DNA of 64,000 bases from NCBI RefSeq assembly GCF_029873635.1, contig NC_080422.1, positions 11,749,764-11,813,763 on the forward strand, written 5' to 3'. Below, one piece after another: positions 10,601-23,055 of this stretch (positions are counted from its first letter, which is position 1; every line of letters starts with the position of its first letter). The notes under the pieces were generated by a model, which worked only from the letters and a program-made list of their open reading frames with translations, was not told the DNA's origin and did no database searches. The stretch is from Malania oleifera. Its lineage: Eukaryota > Streptophyta > Magnoliopsida > Santalales > Ximeniaceae. The translations under genes and the position numbers were made by a program.

Positions 10601-13600
10601 CTAAAAATACAGATGCCCAGGCAAGTGACAGGCATTTTCTGTTGAGACTTGACCAAGTTAAAGCTGCTTCAATACTTCCTCTTTATATATAATTCTGACA
10701 TTTAAATCTTGTTCACTCCTATCTAAAGGGTAGATTTTTGTAATTATTTTTTGAAGTTTGAAAAATCCATCATTATTGTCATGATACATAGAACACTTGT
10801 GCTACAACATAGCAAGTACCTTATGCTTTTTAAAATTATTATTTGGCAGAGAGGAGTGATTGACAGACATATTAAACACAAACCTCAGACAGGCGTATCA
10901 AAAACACACTTACCTTATTTGCTTTTTCCCGTAAAGAAGCTTGCGGAGACTCTGAACACTTTACAACAACATTTTTATTTTCACTAAAATATGAAGCTAC
11001 AATCAGAAAATGTTCATCTTCCTTCTTCCTCAAAATTGACTCCAGGACGCAGAGAGCTTTCATGCGGACCTGATAGAAATGATTATACCCACGAATTAAA
11101 AGAAAAAAAAATTTTGATAAATGCTCAACGGGAAAAAGAAGATTGCTAAATAAGCTACCACCAAGATTTAGCATAAATGAAAATTTAAGAGTTAAATCTA
11201 GCATATAAAATTAACATTGCATGAAAGAAAGGTCAATTAACAATATTGTGAATGTGTATGATAACTATGGTCACATTGCAATACATCATGTAATCAAAAC
11301 ATAAGACATGCCTGCCACATCTGTGATTGCAGCCTTGATTCAAGGGAATGACTTAAAGCCAATGCGTCCAACTTAGCAGCCTCCACAAGGAAAACCTGGA
11401 TGGCATCACGAGTGGGTTGTAGACGGACACCGCCAGATGTTACAATTGTCTCCAGTAATTTGTCCTCACGAGTCTTACTCTCTGTATGGCTTGTTCCAGA
11501 ATCCCCATCAGTCAACTCCGTATTGGTTATTCTCAAATCCTGGACCCAAGGTCCACTGCTTACATTCTTTGATATCCCAAAACTACCCTGATTTTGACTG
11601 GGATGTTCAACCTTCTCATATCTATCATGGTAGTCAATTTCTGTAGTCAAAGACCTGCGAAGATTTGGGCTCCTGTAACTCCCATTGTCATTCTTCCTCA
11701 CTGAATGTGCTTGAGTGAAACTACTGAGTCCTTGCTTTATAGAAGCACTCCCAATACCAACTACCTCACTAAGAAATGACTTCTTATCATCCAATGGCAT
11801 CTCAAAGTTTGTATTGCCAAACCCTTGTATTCGTCTAGTAAGATCTTCTGAAGGTGCCGGCTTGCTGTCCTCCACGGAGAAAATAGCAGAAATGGTCTCC
11901 TGAGCTGTGTCCCGCACAGCTTTATTTAACGCATCCCCCTTCAACGCATCCAACAGCCCCTTGTAGTGAAGTAACTGTCGCACAGCAACCGAATTTCTTT
12001 GCATTTCCCTCCTGAACTCCACTCCTGATTTTCCCACTGCATATTTTATCAACCTCAAAGCCTGCACAATAACCAAAATAGGTATTAACTGCCTTATAAA
12101 TCACAATACTGAGTAATCTAAAGTACTATTTATATCTGAATTTATCTGTTGACCATAACATCCCTCTTCACATATACCAACTCTCCATTTGGTTGCAGAG
12201 AAAATTGAGAAAAAGAAAAGAAATAAAAAAAGTCAAATATAATTTTTTACAGTAGTTTTAGTTTGTAATGCATAGTCAATAGTTTCTACCATCTGGATGA
12301 ACTTTTTCTTTATTCAATTTCAATTTCCTGCAAAATCACAAAGAAGGAGCAGGCTTTTAGTTCAAGCACTATTTTCCAGTTATTTTCATCTTTTCCCAAT
12401 TTTAGAACTTGGCATCATTACAATTCTGGTATTTCATCTCGCAAGTTCTATTGTGCTTACAGTACGCAAATTCCCAATATTCAGCTTTCCCCTTGCAATT
12501 TTATCCTTCCAAAATTATGGCTTTTGCATGGTCAGTGACTCAAAAGGATTAAATTAATGACCATTAGCAGGTGAAGAGACTTAATAAAATTTTATTCCCT
12601 AGTAAAATCGTGACACATATCAGACAGTGAAGAGAGGAAGAAAGGAAGAGAGGAATTTTGGGAAAGAGAAAAAAACACACACAATTCAAAGTCATTAATC
12701 TCCTACCAGAACCAGTACATCATATTATTTATATGAAATAGAAATTATAGAAATTACAACTGAAAATCCCACGACACTATAATTAAAAATAACCTGACAA
12801 TAAGACAAATGCTCATCATTTCAAAATTGTATTTTTGCATGGAAGTTGTAGAATTCTTGACTACATGCTGAACAAAGTTGGATTTATGCAGCTTCAATAG
12901 ACAATATGCTTCTTTTGGAGCATTGGGTGGGGTTTTGGTTGAAAGAAGGATTGGATTTTGTGGCAAAGTGCTACTTTGATTTATATGGTTCCAAAGGAAT
13001 TCATGGATTTTAGATAACAGCACATCACAGAACAATGACCTTGAGCGAAAGCAGTTTTTTTCACCTCTCTTTGGGCTTTGGTCATGAGAGCTCTTGTATG
13101 ATTGCCTTGAAGTAACACTCCACATGATAGGAAGACGGGTCATCTGACTTTGTTTCTAATTGTATTTTTCATTTGGGCTTTCTTTTTTAGAGGATTCTTT
13201 CTTTTTATTAAGAAGAATGAAGCTTTGTCTCGTCAGGTCCCAATATTCATACAGTTAGTCAGGTCCCAATCTATTCCTTGTTATGGATTTATAAAAAGTT
13301 TCACTTTGTCATTTACTTTATGGCAACAACACAATTTTTTGTATACCTGTAACTAACCTATTATAATTTATAACTAATATATTCTTAGGAATAGGTATTC
13401 TACAAACCAAACATAATCTAAAGGTGCTTACATGTCCAATGGAAATAAAACTCCTCTGTTATAGAACACAGAAAGAATGAAGCTATTGAAGAAAATAGCA
13501 GCTACTACTACCGATACTGATACTTAGAGTCAGTTTCAGAATTTCGTAATGCCAGAGTCTCACAGCATTAACATTTATTAAATGATGATAATGGACTCCT

Positions 13601-14578
13601 CATTGGGCAGGTATAATTGTTTTCTATCAAACGTCCCAAGGACTCGTGGGTTCTAACAAGATACATGAATTGGATTCTTTTATGGCCAGTTTGGATCAAA
13701 GATTTTGTTTGGGTAAAGGAAAGGAAAGGAAAATAAGAAACAAATTCATTATCGACTAAAATAAAATTTAGAATAAAAAATTGTTCTAATATGATTAAAA
13801 ATTAAGAAAAACTATATGTTAAGGATGTGTAAAATTAAAATTTTATTAATTGATTTGATATATATATATATATATATATATTTATTTATTTACTTTCTCA
13901 CTTTCCTTGATAACCAAACATGTAAAAGTAGAATCTTTTTTATTTTCCTTTCCTTTTTAAGTTCCAAAACGGACTGTTAATGCAGTTATAAAAATATAGT
14001 TTTCAACAAGATCAAAATGCACATCTCTTATGATCCGCATTTCTTAGTAATAATTCATGCCGTGGCAATTTTTCAAAATAACTAAAATTTAACCCACTGA
14101 AGTTCTCAACAATACTTAACCCAGAACTAACCTTCCTCATATGTAAGTCACTGAATAAGAAACTAAAATGGACGCTGCACCAGTTCACCCTCTCTCTGCT
14201 AGCACAAGTCCAACAGCAAGTGATACAATATTGAGTTACTACACTATTCGCATCATAATACTTTTATTGCGTTTGAAAGCACGAACTAGATTCTTCAAAG
14301 TTTTCAAAAGCCAGAAAGTACTTTCAAAAATCCCAACCACGCAGTAAATAAAAAGACACAAGGCTCTATACCTTCTGTTTAACAATTGGGCTCTTGTGAT
14401 CGAGCCGTTTCAATATGAATTCACACATTTCCTTGACAATACCAACAGACGAAGACCGAAGAAGCTCGCAAATCTCTTCTAATTTGTAAACAGGCGTAAC
14501 TTTGTCTTCGTCCGAGGTGGCCGCATCGATCATCCGCGATCTCCAGTACGATTCCACAGCTCGCCTGCTAGAATCCAT
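7629..14578 (-). CDS. MTV1: MTV1, tepsin-like ENTH/VHS adaptor of AP-4/clathrin vesicles
   Basis: MTV1 (Modified Transport to the Vacuole 1) acts in trans-Golgi to vacuole traffic and is the plant counterpart of animal tepsin, the AP-4 accessory protein. Five exons splice in frame: 14578-14372, 12061-11312, 11069-10914, 9797-8820 and 7670-7629, totalling 2133 bp (710 residues plus stop), close to Arabidopsis MTV1. Residues 1 to about 120 form the ENTH/VHS helical domain (start MDSSRRAVESYWRSRM; helix ALRLIKYAVGKSG). About residues 225-365 form a second VHS-like helical domain (ETIVTSGGVRLQPTRDA; MKALCVLESILRKKED). The rest is a disordered tail with acidic/hydrophobic motifs: DLIDTG at 404-409, LFSGMTV at 481-487, and the conserved end FDFISDHLAAARDTKRVI. 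Intron 11311-11070 uses a GC donor; the other introns are GT-AG. Intron 1 (2310 bp) holds a MITE and the last intron (1149 bp) a SINE-like unit. No frame damage is seen; the gene looks functional. Confidence 0.93.
8112..8275 (+). mobile_element. Candidate SINE head with tRNA-like boxes, plus G/C hairpin
   Basis: The segment has a box-A-like GGCCTGGTAGTAAC and, about 50 bases on, a box-B-like GGTTTCAAATCC, which is tRNA promoter spacing. Further on, CCCCCC-GTGCGCACGCGCA-GGGGGGGGG forms a short hairpin-capable block (about 8214-8240). No clear tail or target duplication was found. It lies in the last MTV1 intron, on the strand opposite to the gene. Confidence 0.4.
9450..9470 (-). other. Tepsin-type AP-4 beta-ear binding motif in MTV1
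   Basis: The seven codons encode LFSGMTV, matching the LFxG(M/L)x(L/V) motif by which animal tepsin binds the AP-4 beta4 appendage. It sits between acidic residues in the disordered tail. The match is seen directly; binding is inferred. Confidence 0.6.
11070..11311 (-). other. GC-AG intron of MTV1
   Basis: Exon 2 ends ATG TGG CAG and the intron starts GCATGT. The acceptor is CTATCAG followed by GTCCGCATG. Joining here gives MWQVRMKALC, which follows the conserved MTV1 sequence. No GT donor nearby keeps both frame and homology, so a GC donor is the simplest reading. Confidence 0.75.
13684..13977. mobile_element. Tourist-like MITE in MTV1 intron 1
   Basis: Imperfect terminal inverted repeats: left GGCCAGTTTGGATC, right (reverse-complemented) ACAGTCCGTTTTGGAAC. 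TTA/TTAA-type flanks suggest a PIF/Harbinger-type 3-bp duplication. The inside is AT-rich with a (TA)n run at about 13858-13881 and the words AACCAAACATG and TTTTCCTTTCC. The copy at 47687-48037 shares these words. Confidence 0.5.
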
Positions 14579-15169
14579 CCTTCAATGCAAACCCACAAAA
14601 CCCAATCCGTTCGATATCCAAACCCTAATTTCGTGCCCCCAAACAAGCTCTAATCCAGACCACAAACCCGATCAAAATTGGGGAGTCTCTGTACGATCCC
14701 GACAGGGAACTCGGCCCCACTAATCGATGTGCCCCCACCGCCACCAGATCGAAACCCAGATCACAAAATTGAAAAATTTTCGCCAAGACCAAGTATGCTT
14801 GATTTGATTCGAACAGTTGGCCAATCACCTAAAATTCGAAACGATTTGAATCATGCAAGAGATTGAAGGGATTGAAAATTGGAATAGCGTAGGATTAGAG
14901 GATTGAGGATCAGAGAGAGAGACAGAGAGAGATTGAACGAGCAAGAAGGTTCTACGAGCAGAAACAGTTTTTAAGCACAAGAAGGCCGCTCATGTTAATG
15001 TGGTCTCCACTGGGAAATTGCCGTCTCTCCATGCTTTTTCGCCGCTCTTTATTTCACAGAGCTCAATAACATGAAAATTTAACTTAATAATCTTATAAAC
15101 TAAAAAATAGTTTTTTTATTTTTATTTTTTATAACGTGGGAACTCCAACCACCGACGGCCTCTTTGGAC
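14579..15169 (-). promoter_or_regulatory. MTV1 5' UTR and promoter region
   Basis: This is the only non-transposon DNA upstream of the MTV1 ATG. It holds a GA-rich run at 14911-14935 (CT-rich on the sense strand, common in plant 5' UTRs). No convincing TATA box is placed. A Copia 5' LTR begins about 600 bp upstream of the ATG and points away from the gene, so the promoter is short or overlaps the element. Confidence 0.45.
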
Positions 15170-15174
15170 CCTCG

Positions 15175-15634
15175 TGTTAAGCTGAAATGAAAACGGAGAA
15201 AATATGGAAACTAAAAAAATGGAAACGCCTTGAAGAGGATGAGTTGCAGCGGAGGAAAATGAGCGTGCCAAATTCATTCCATCAAAAAACACAATTATAA
15301 CGTGTTCAAATAATCCATTAAAAATCATGTGCTCATTATCCATTAGAATGTAATAACTCATTTCCTTCTATATCTATCTTATGTATCTATAAATAAGAAC
15401 ATTTGTATTGTGTGAAGAGTGCAAGTAAAGTGAGTGAGCGAGAAGTGTGAGAGTGATGAAGGTGAGAGAGAGAAAAGTGTGAGAAGAGTTGAGTTGAGTG
15501 TATGTCTCTTCTTCTTATTTTTCTCCCAAATTATAGTATATTCGGTGTGCTTCGTGGACGTAGGTCAGATTAGACCGAACCACGTAAATTTGGTGTTCGT
15601 ATTTTGTGTGATTATTGTTCCTAGATCCCTAACA
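15175..15634 (+). repeat. 5' LTR of outer Copia
   Basis: 460 bp, TG...CA ends, TATA box TCTATAAATAAGAAC near 15386. It pairs with the LTR at 28994-29474. It carries AACGTG where the 3' copy has CACGTG. Confidence 0.92.
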
Positions 15635-15636
15635 AG

Positions 15637-15649
15637 TGGTTTCAGAGTC
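15637..15649 (+). other. Primer binding site of outer Copia
   Basis: TGGTTTCAGAGTC lies two bases after the 5' LTR. It resembles the initiator tRNA-Met complement (TGGTATCAGAGC) with a substitution. Confidence 0.75.
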
Positions 15650-16203
15650 AGGTTGGAGTAAAGTCGCCAAATCATAGCAAAATTTCCAGATTGGAGCATA
15701 TTGGAGGTCCCAGGAGCTATATTGTGCTAATTATGTGTCTAAAGAAAATTCTGTCTAGGAAAGTGGGACTTAAGCGGTTCATTGTGACCTCCCACTTCCT
15801 TGGAAATTTTCTTGGTATAATTTAAGACAATCATCACTGGGCTCCACTGCTACGTCAGCACTAGGCTCCACTGCCACGTCAACAGACATGTCAGCACTAG
15901 GCCCCACTAACACGTCATCATTGGGCCCAACTTGCCATGTCAACGCCACGCCATCACTGGGCCCCACCTGTCATGTCAGCAGTTTGTTAACAGCGTTAAT
16001 TAACGTTATCAGTAACGACATCAAAGTATTCTGCTAAGTGGGAGTATATTCTGTTAATTTTAACGGAAAGTTGACCGATTTTGACCAGAAGGTTTGACCA
16101 GATTTTCTTTGAACGACTTGAACCATTTCTAAGGTTTTCAACCGTTTTGAATCCAACCGTGTTGTCCATTTGAGTTGATTTTATCTCTAGATTGACGAAT
16201 CGA

Positions 16204-16985
16204 GATGTCAAACGAAAATAACTCAAAGATAGAGATATTTAATGGCACCAACTTTGATTTCTGGAAAATGCAGATCAAAGACTACTTGTTTGGTAAGGAG
16301 TTGCACTTACCATTGAAGGGAAAGCCAGATCCCATGAAGGAGGACGAGTAGGAGTTGCTTGATCGAAAAGCTCTCAGAGCTATCGGGATGATGCTAACAA
16401 ATTCTGTTTCCTTTAATATCAAGCACATGACAACCGCCAAGTCTCTTATGGATACGCTCTCCAACATGTATGAGCAACCATCAGCAACCAATAAGGTACA
16501 CTTAATGAATAAGTTATTTACCATGAATATGTCCAAAGGTGAAAGTTTTAGTAGACATCTAAATAATTTCAACGAGCTATCAGATTAACTCGCCTTAGTT
16601 GAAATCAAGTTTGATAGTGAGATCTGTGTCTTACTGATTCTTAGTCAATTGCCTGAGAGTTGGAAAGGTATTGTTACTACGATCAGTAGTTTCGCAGGAA
16701 AATCAAAGCTGAATTTTGATGAAGTCATCAGTATGATTTTGACGAAAGATATCAGGATGTCAAACACTGCTTCCACTTCCAGTTCAGCATTGCATGTGGA
16801 AAGTCGAGGGAGAGATTCATGGAAAGGAAGCAGGTATGGCCAATCAAGTAATCACGGCAAATCTAGGTCCAGGCGATCCAAATCCAGAAATCCCAAAGGT
16901 TCCCAAGGCACAAAGAACATTGAGTGCTGGAAATGTGGAAAGTTAAGTCATTTTAGAAACCAGTGCAAAGGTCCAAGAAGCAAAT
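16204..16985 (+). pseudogene. Outer Copia gag, interrupted
   Basis: Starts MSNENNSKIEIFNGTNFDFW, the usual gag opening of plant Copia elements. A UBN2-type gag body and a nucleocapsid with a CCHC zinc knuckle (CWKCGKLSHFRNQC, about 16927-16968) follow. In-frame stops lie near 16350 and 16586. The reading frame is cut at 16985 by the nested element, and the gag-pol continuation resumes at 25779. It should produce no capsid protein. Confidence 0.85.
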
Positions 16986-18841
16986 TGTTGGCCTAATTCA
17001 TGCGTTGTTGAGTGGTTTTAATTCAGGTCTAAGTAAGTGGACACTCACGATTAATCATATGGAACTAAGTTGGAGATCAAAGTCAACCAAATGAAAGCTT
17101 CTCAGAACATTGAAGAAATAAAAGATACATAAAGAGCTTAAAGGCCAAGCAGACCTTGAAGTAAAGAATGAATCTCAAGAGGTTGCAAGACTTAAGGAGA
17201 TCATGCTTAGAAGGACATTTGTAAGTACTTCAAGTCATCACTATTTAGATATGTGAAGCTCCTTAAGATACAAAAACTTAAAGACTAGCACTTAAAAAAA
17301 ACACTCTTGAAAATGTTTTTGAAAAATTATAATTAAGTTTTTCAAGTAAATTAGATTTTAAAGAAATCTAAAATAGAAAATTTTTGAAAAGAGAAGACTG
17401 CTCAGCCGATTGACTCTGCAGAGAATTTTTAAATTTCAAACATGCGGGAAAACTTTTAAAATTAATTTTATAATTTAATATTTTTAAGTGACCCAGTCGA
17501 GTGAGTCAGTGACCTAGTCAAGTGAGTCAGTCGACTGACTCTGCGGAGAATTTTTTGAATTTCAAACTTGCGAGAAAATTTTTAAAATTAATTTAATAAT
17601 TTAATATTTTTTGAAATGTTACCTAAATGGAAGACTTTCAAAATTAATTCTATAGTTTAATATTTTTTGAAAAGTTACCTAAATGGAAGATTTTCAAAAT
17701 TAATTCTATAATTTAATATTTTTTGAAAAGTTACCTAAATGCTTCATATTAAATGAGGAAACTTTTCCTAAAAAGGTCTATAAATATACACTCAATCAAT
17801 ACATGATTTTTATGCTAAAACTTTACTAAAACTCATTCTCGATCACACCTTTACTGGGGGGAAAACTTTACGTAATTGTTGGATTAAAAAGGGGTTCTGA
17901 TTCTGAGTTGCATCTAAAATTCTTATATCAATAAGAAAGAAACTTTGGTGACTTCTAAACATTGAGCTTAACATTTTCTATTTAGTTTTGGTTTTGAAGT
18001 TCGATTTGAGATTTAACTTGTACAACTTGTTCGTAGATATTCATTCCTTTCTACTAGATCTTTGACAGTTCAAGGTATTGTTGAATCGTTGGACCAAGCA
18101 TAGGTTGTTGCTTGGAGAAGTTTCTCTTCCTGAAAAAAAGGTTGGTTATTGTAAAGGTTTTTGTTCCACCCGGAAGGAACAAGATATAGTGAAATCCTTA
18201 GGTGGTTGATCTAAGGCAAGGATGTAGGTTGGGGTAAGTCGAACCTCATAAAAACAACGGTGTCACTCTCTTTCCCTTATTCACTTTAAATTTCAGCAAA
18301 ATATAAACTGTGTGAATGTTGTAATTCTTTCAATCATAAAAACAACAAAAATTGGAAGTTAAATAAACAAATGCCTAATTTGTTGTTGGGCTTACGGAAA
18401 CCAAAAGGGAGTACGTTGGTTAATCAATTTTTTGCGGTAACCGCTAAGGAGTACGTTGATTGGTTAACAACCCAAAACCTATTAGCTAAAAGTTTATTTA
18501 AATTATGATTTTGAAAAAGGGGTTGAATGCTATTTTAATTTTCAGTTCAAAGGCCAACTACAGGACTTGCACATTCATAAATAGGGTTGCTGAATATTAC
18601 AAAGCTAATATTAATTACTTGTATGGTGTTTGTTTGATTTGAATAGTTATTCAATTGGTTGTGTATGTTGTGGTTGTGGATTGAATAATTGAAGTAAGTA
18701 TTTGTGTAGATTGCATAATCAACAAGAATATAAGAATTCTTTAAAAGATTGTAAAAAAATCAAGAACTTATAAAAAGACTCTCAGGAATTTTAAATAACC
18801 CAATTCAGCCCCCCTCTCTTAGGACTACACCTTAGGTTTCA
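16986..18841 (+). repeat. 5' LTR of nested Sirevirus-like element
   Basis: Ends TG...CA. The U3 region holds the palindrome block at 17486-17545; the TATA box TCTATAAATATA is near 17777. Several AT-rich subrepeats (AAAATTAATTCTATAATTTAAT) occur at about 17580-17745. It pairs with 23887-25773. Confidence 0.92.
17486..17545 (+). promoter_or_regulatory. GTCGAC-centred dyad cluster in Sirevirus U3
   Basis: CAGTCGAGTGAGTCAGTGAC is followed by CAAGTGAGTCAGTCGACTGA, containing the palindrome GTCAGTCGACTGAC. It lies about 240 bp upstream of the TATA box. The 3' LTR has a decayed version at 24440-24500. Enhancer function is inferred only. Confidence 0.5.
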
Positions 18842-18842
18842 A

Positions 18843-18856
18843 TTGGTATCAGAGTG
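18843..18856 (+). other. Primer binding site of nested element
   Basis: TTGGTATCAGAGTG lies one base after the 5' LTR and is nearly the complement of the initiator tRNA-Met 3' end. Confidence 0.85.
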
Positions 18857-19008
18857 TGGTTATAGAAAATCCTAACAAGTAGCTATATAAAGATATAGAT
18901 GGCACAAATAGGAGTAGCTTCCTTTGGTGAGGGTCAATCCTCAACTAGACCACCCATTTTTTGTGGACTCAATTATACCTTTTGAAAGCAACGAATAAGA
19001 ATCTAACT

Positions 19009-20672
19009 TCAAACAATGGACTGGAAAGGATGAAATGTTATCACAAATGGAAATCTGATCCCCACTAAACTAGTAGATGGAAAAGAAGTACCTAAAGAAT
19101 AAAAAGAACTAAGCGAATCAGATTTCAAAATGCTGCAAATTAACTCAAGTGCAATAAATGCCCTATACTGTGCACTTGATGCAAATGAATTCAATATAGT
19201 AATGGCGTGTAAAACAACTAAAAAAATTTGGGATAAATTAGAGGTAACATATGAAGACATAGTAGATGTTAGGGAAAGTAGAATTGATATGTTAACCAGT
19301 GAATACGAAACTTTTAGGATGAATTTCGGTGAAACTTATAACAAGCATGTACACTAGGTTAACACATATCATAAGCGCACTAAGTACTGTAGGAAAAACA
19401 TACTCCACCCATGAGATGATCCGCAAAATTCTAAGAGCACTTCCACCTATTTGGGAACCAAAAGTCATAGCCATAACGGAAGGGAGAAACCTTAAAACAA
19501 CTTCCTTAGATGAACTCATAGGATCTCTTCTAACCTATGAAATGATATTGAAGGAAAGAAACACTGAAAACAAAAACAAGAAGTTTATAGCTCTAAAAGC
19601 CTTGAAAGAACATTTAAGTGCGGAAGATAATGAATCTAGTGAATTAGAAGATGAAAACTTAGCTCTCGTAACTAAAATACTTGAAAAATTCTTAAGAAGA
19701 AACAAGAAATTCGCTAAAAAATTCAATGGATCAAAAGCTGAAAGAGGAGAAAGTAATAAAAAGCAATACAAAAGCAAAAATGATCCTCCCACTTGCTACC
19801 ACTGTAAAAAGGTCGGGCACATCAAGTCGGAATGCCCACAACTCAAGAAGGGGAAAAAAAAAACCCTACAATGAAGGCAACTTGGGATGACACAAGTTCT
19901 AGTGAATTGGAGAGTGAGTCAAGCGATCAAGAAGTAGCAAACATGTGTTTTATGGCACATAACGAAGAGGTAAACTCTTATTACTCTCTCTCTCTCTGAA
20001 TATTCTTGTGATGAATCATGTAGTAATTCATGTGAAAGCATGCCCTCTTATAAAGAACTTCAATCTGAATTATTCTCTCTACATAACAAGTTTATTAAAG
20101 TCTTAAAGAGGAACATAAGCTTGAAACAACAAAATGAAACACTTAGAAATCACCTTGAATCCTCAAAACTTGTTGAAGAAGAAAAAGACTTAAAGATTGA
20201 AGAGCTTGAGAAGAAAGTAGATAACTTGTCTCAAAAATTAGCTAAGTCTCAAGTGAATGAAGATAGTAAGAGAGTGTAAGAAATAAATGACCTCAAAAAC
20301 CAAATTCAAGAGAAAGAAAAGGTCATCTACAAATTTACCAAAGGTAAAGATAACTTTGAAAAAATGGTAGGACAACAAAGGATGCCAAACAACAAAGAAG
20401 GACTTGGTTACAATGGAGCACCAAACAAAAGAAAGAAAAATTTGTTTATGGGATATTTTTGTAAACCAATCTAAACACTATGCAAGCACTTCATCAACAA
20501 ATATTTATGAGCACACCACTTGCTACATATGTAAAAATAAAGGACATATAATGTTTAATTGTCCACTCAAGAAAAAGTATATTAAAGTAAAAAATGAGTG
20601 GAAGATAAATGCTAAAACTAGACAAGATTCAAAGAAAGTTAAGAAGGTTTGGGTTCCTAAAGTACCAACATA
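19009..20672 (+). pseudogene. Nested element gag (two zinc knuckles), broken
   Basis: Fragments in shifted frames give the Copia gag body (ILRALPPIWEPKVIAI near 19420; TTSLDELIGSLLTYEM near 19500). A first CCHC knuckle CYHCKKVGHIKSEC is near 19795. A Lys/Glu-rich coiled-coil stretch follows at 20040-20340, then a second knuckle CYICKNKGHIMFNC at about 20521. Stops and frame changes lie near 19355 and 20278. Paired zinc knuckles fit long Sirevirus gag proteins. It is not expected to be functional. Confidence 0.8.
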
Positions 20673-20725
20673 AATTTTTCTTGTAGGTTTGCTTTAGGAC
20701 CACTCCGTCTAAGGATAAATGGTAG

Positions 20726-23055
20726 TTGGACAGCGGATATTCAAGGCATATGATGGGAGATAAATCTAAGTTCACTTCTCTTACTCAAAAGGATGGAGGA
20801 TTTGTAACCTTCGGTGACAATGCAAAAGGCAAGATCATCGGAATTGGTAAAACAAGTAAAGACTCTTCACTCACTATAGATGATGTCTTGTTAGTAGATG
20901 ATCTAAAGCATAATTTATGATTTGAAGTAATATTTAAGAAAGACAAATGCATAATTCAGAATTCTAATGATCAAAAGACACTATTCACTGCACATAGAAT
21001 AAACATTGTATATTGCATAAACCTTCATAGCTTGATCTCTCAAGATATAACTTGTTTGGCTGCCATGAGTGAAAATAGTTGGCTTTGGCATAGGAGGCCA
21101 GGACATGCAAGCATGGATCTTATATCCAAGCTTTCTAAAAAGAATTTAGTTAAAGGCTTGCCTAACACCAAATTTGTCAAAGATAAAGTGTGTGATGCTT
21201 GTCAACTAGGAAAACAAGCCAAGAAAAGCTTCAAAAAGAAGAAACATATATCAACTAGTAGACCTCTAGAACTCATACACTTAGACTTGTTCGGTCCTAC
21301 TAGAACACAAAGTTTAAGAGGAAAACAATACGCCTTTGTAATTGTTGATGATTACTCAAGATACACATGGGTGTTGTTTTTAGTTAACAAAGAGGAAGTT
21401 TGCAACTTATTAATCACTCTATGTAAGATGCTTCAAAATGAGAAAGGGTATAATGTCTTAAATCTTAGAAATGACCAAGGAAGAGAATTTAAGAATCAAG
21501 ATGTTGAAAAATTCTGCAATGAACATGGCATAAATAACAACTTTATAGCACCTAGAACCCCACAACAAAATGGAGTTATGGAAAGAAAAAATAGAACCCT
21601 TCAAGAAATGGCAAGAACTATGCTTAATGAAAATAACTTACCCAAGTATTTCTGGGCCGAAGCTGAAAATACAACTTGCTATGTAATCAACAGGGGTTCT
21701 ATTAGATCAAGCCTCAATAAAACACCCTATGAATTATGGAAAGGAAGAAGGCCTAACATAACTTACTTTCACGTCTTTGGATGTAAGTGTTTTGTACTCA
21801 ATAACAATGACAACTTAGGAAAATTTGACGCTAAATCGGATGAAGGTATTTTCCTAGGATATATTACAAATAGTAAGGCCTATAGGCTCTAAAACAAAAG
21901 AACGCTCACCATAATTGAATCAATTCACGTAGACTTTGATGAGTCAAATCCTTTTTCAAGAGAAGTCAAAAATGAAGAAAATGATGATATTGTCAAAAGG
22001 GAGGATGAGATAGAAATCAAGGAAGAAAAGGAAATAAATGAAGAAAACCCAAAAGATGAACCTATAGAAAACCCGGAATTACCAAGAGAATAGAAGTATA
22101 AAAAAGATCACCCTCAAGATCAAATTATAGGTGAACCATCTAGAGGTGTAACTACAAGATCTTCTTTAAAGAATCTATGTAATCACTATGCATTCTTATT
22201 TCAAAATGAACCTAAAGATGTTGAAGAGGTTCTTAGAGATGACGCTTGGATAATTGTCATGCAAGAAGAATTAAACCAATTTATAAGAAGCAAAGTATGA
22301 CAATTAGTACCCAAACCTGAAAATCATTCGATCATAGGAACTAAATGGGTATTTAGAAATAAAAAGGATGAGAATGGTATAATCATTAGAAACAAAGTTA
22401 GACTTGTAGCTAAAGGGTATAACCAAGAAGAAGGGATAGACTATGATGAAACCTTTGTCCCCCTAGCTAGAATGGAGGCTATAAGAATGTTGTTAGCTTA
22501 AGCTTCATACAAAGAATTTAAGTTATACCAAATGGATGTCAAAAGTGCATTCTTAAATGGGTATATTAATGAAGAGGTATAAGTTGAACAACCCCCTAAT
22601 TTTGAAAATATAGAAATTCTAAACATGTGTTTAGGCTAACTAAGGCTTTGTATGAATTAAAACAGACCCTTAGGGCTTGGTATGAAAGACTTAGTGGATT
22701 TCTAATTGAGAAAGGTTTTTTAAGAGGAAAAATGGATAGCACCTTGTTCATTAAAACTAAGGAAGATGATATACTTTTAATTCAAATTTACATAGATGAT
22801 ATAATATTTGGTGCCACTAAAGAACATCTATGTAAAGAGTTTGCAAAATGTATGCAAGAAGAATTTCAAATGAGCATGATGAGAGAGTTAAACTATTTTC
22901 TTGGACTGCAAATTAAACAAGCAAAGAATGAGACTTTTATAAGTCAATCCAAATACATAAAAGAAATGATACAAAAATTCGGTATGGAAAATGCTACATG
23001 TGTATGTCTTGAAATTGGTTTCTTGAAATCTTTAACGACAATGCAAAAATATTAA
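20726..23055 (+). pseudogene. Nested element pol: protease, integrase, RT; RNase H missing
   Basis: A protease remnant starts as MDSGYSRHMMGDKSKF. The GAG-pre-integrase domain and integrase lie at 21032-21892 (HRRPGHAS; C-DAC zinc region; HLDLFGP; FVIVDDYSRYTW; PQQNGVMERKNRTLQEMART). A reverse transcriptase follows at about 22150-23040, with [20 protein letters not shown] and the active site IYIDDIIFGA. Several stops occur (near 21891, 22300, 22500 and 22580). After FGMENATC the sequence leaves the Copia frame and no RNase H motif follows before the purine tract, so a terminal deletion is inferred. Confidence 0.85.

Noticed and set aside
11400-11903. Several plus-strand frames of 60-70 residues
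   Set aside because: They are antisense to MTV1 exon 2, which has strong homology on the minus strand.
12754-13143. 129-residue minus-strand open frame in MTV1 intron 1
   Set aside because: It lies between well-supported in-frame exons, resembles no family I know and has no codon-bias or motif support. It is most likely chance or unclassified repeat DNA.
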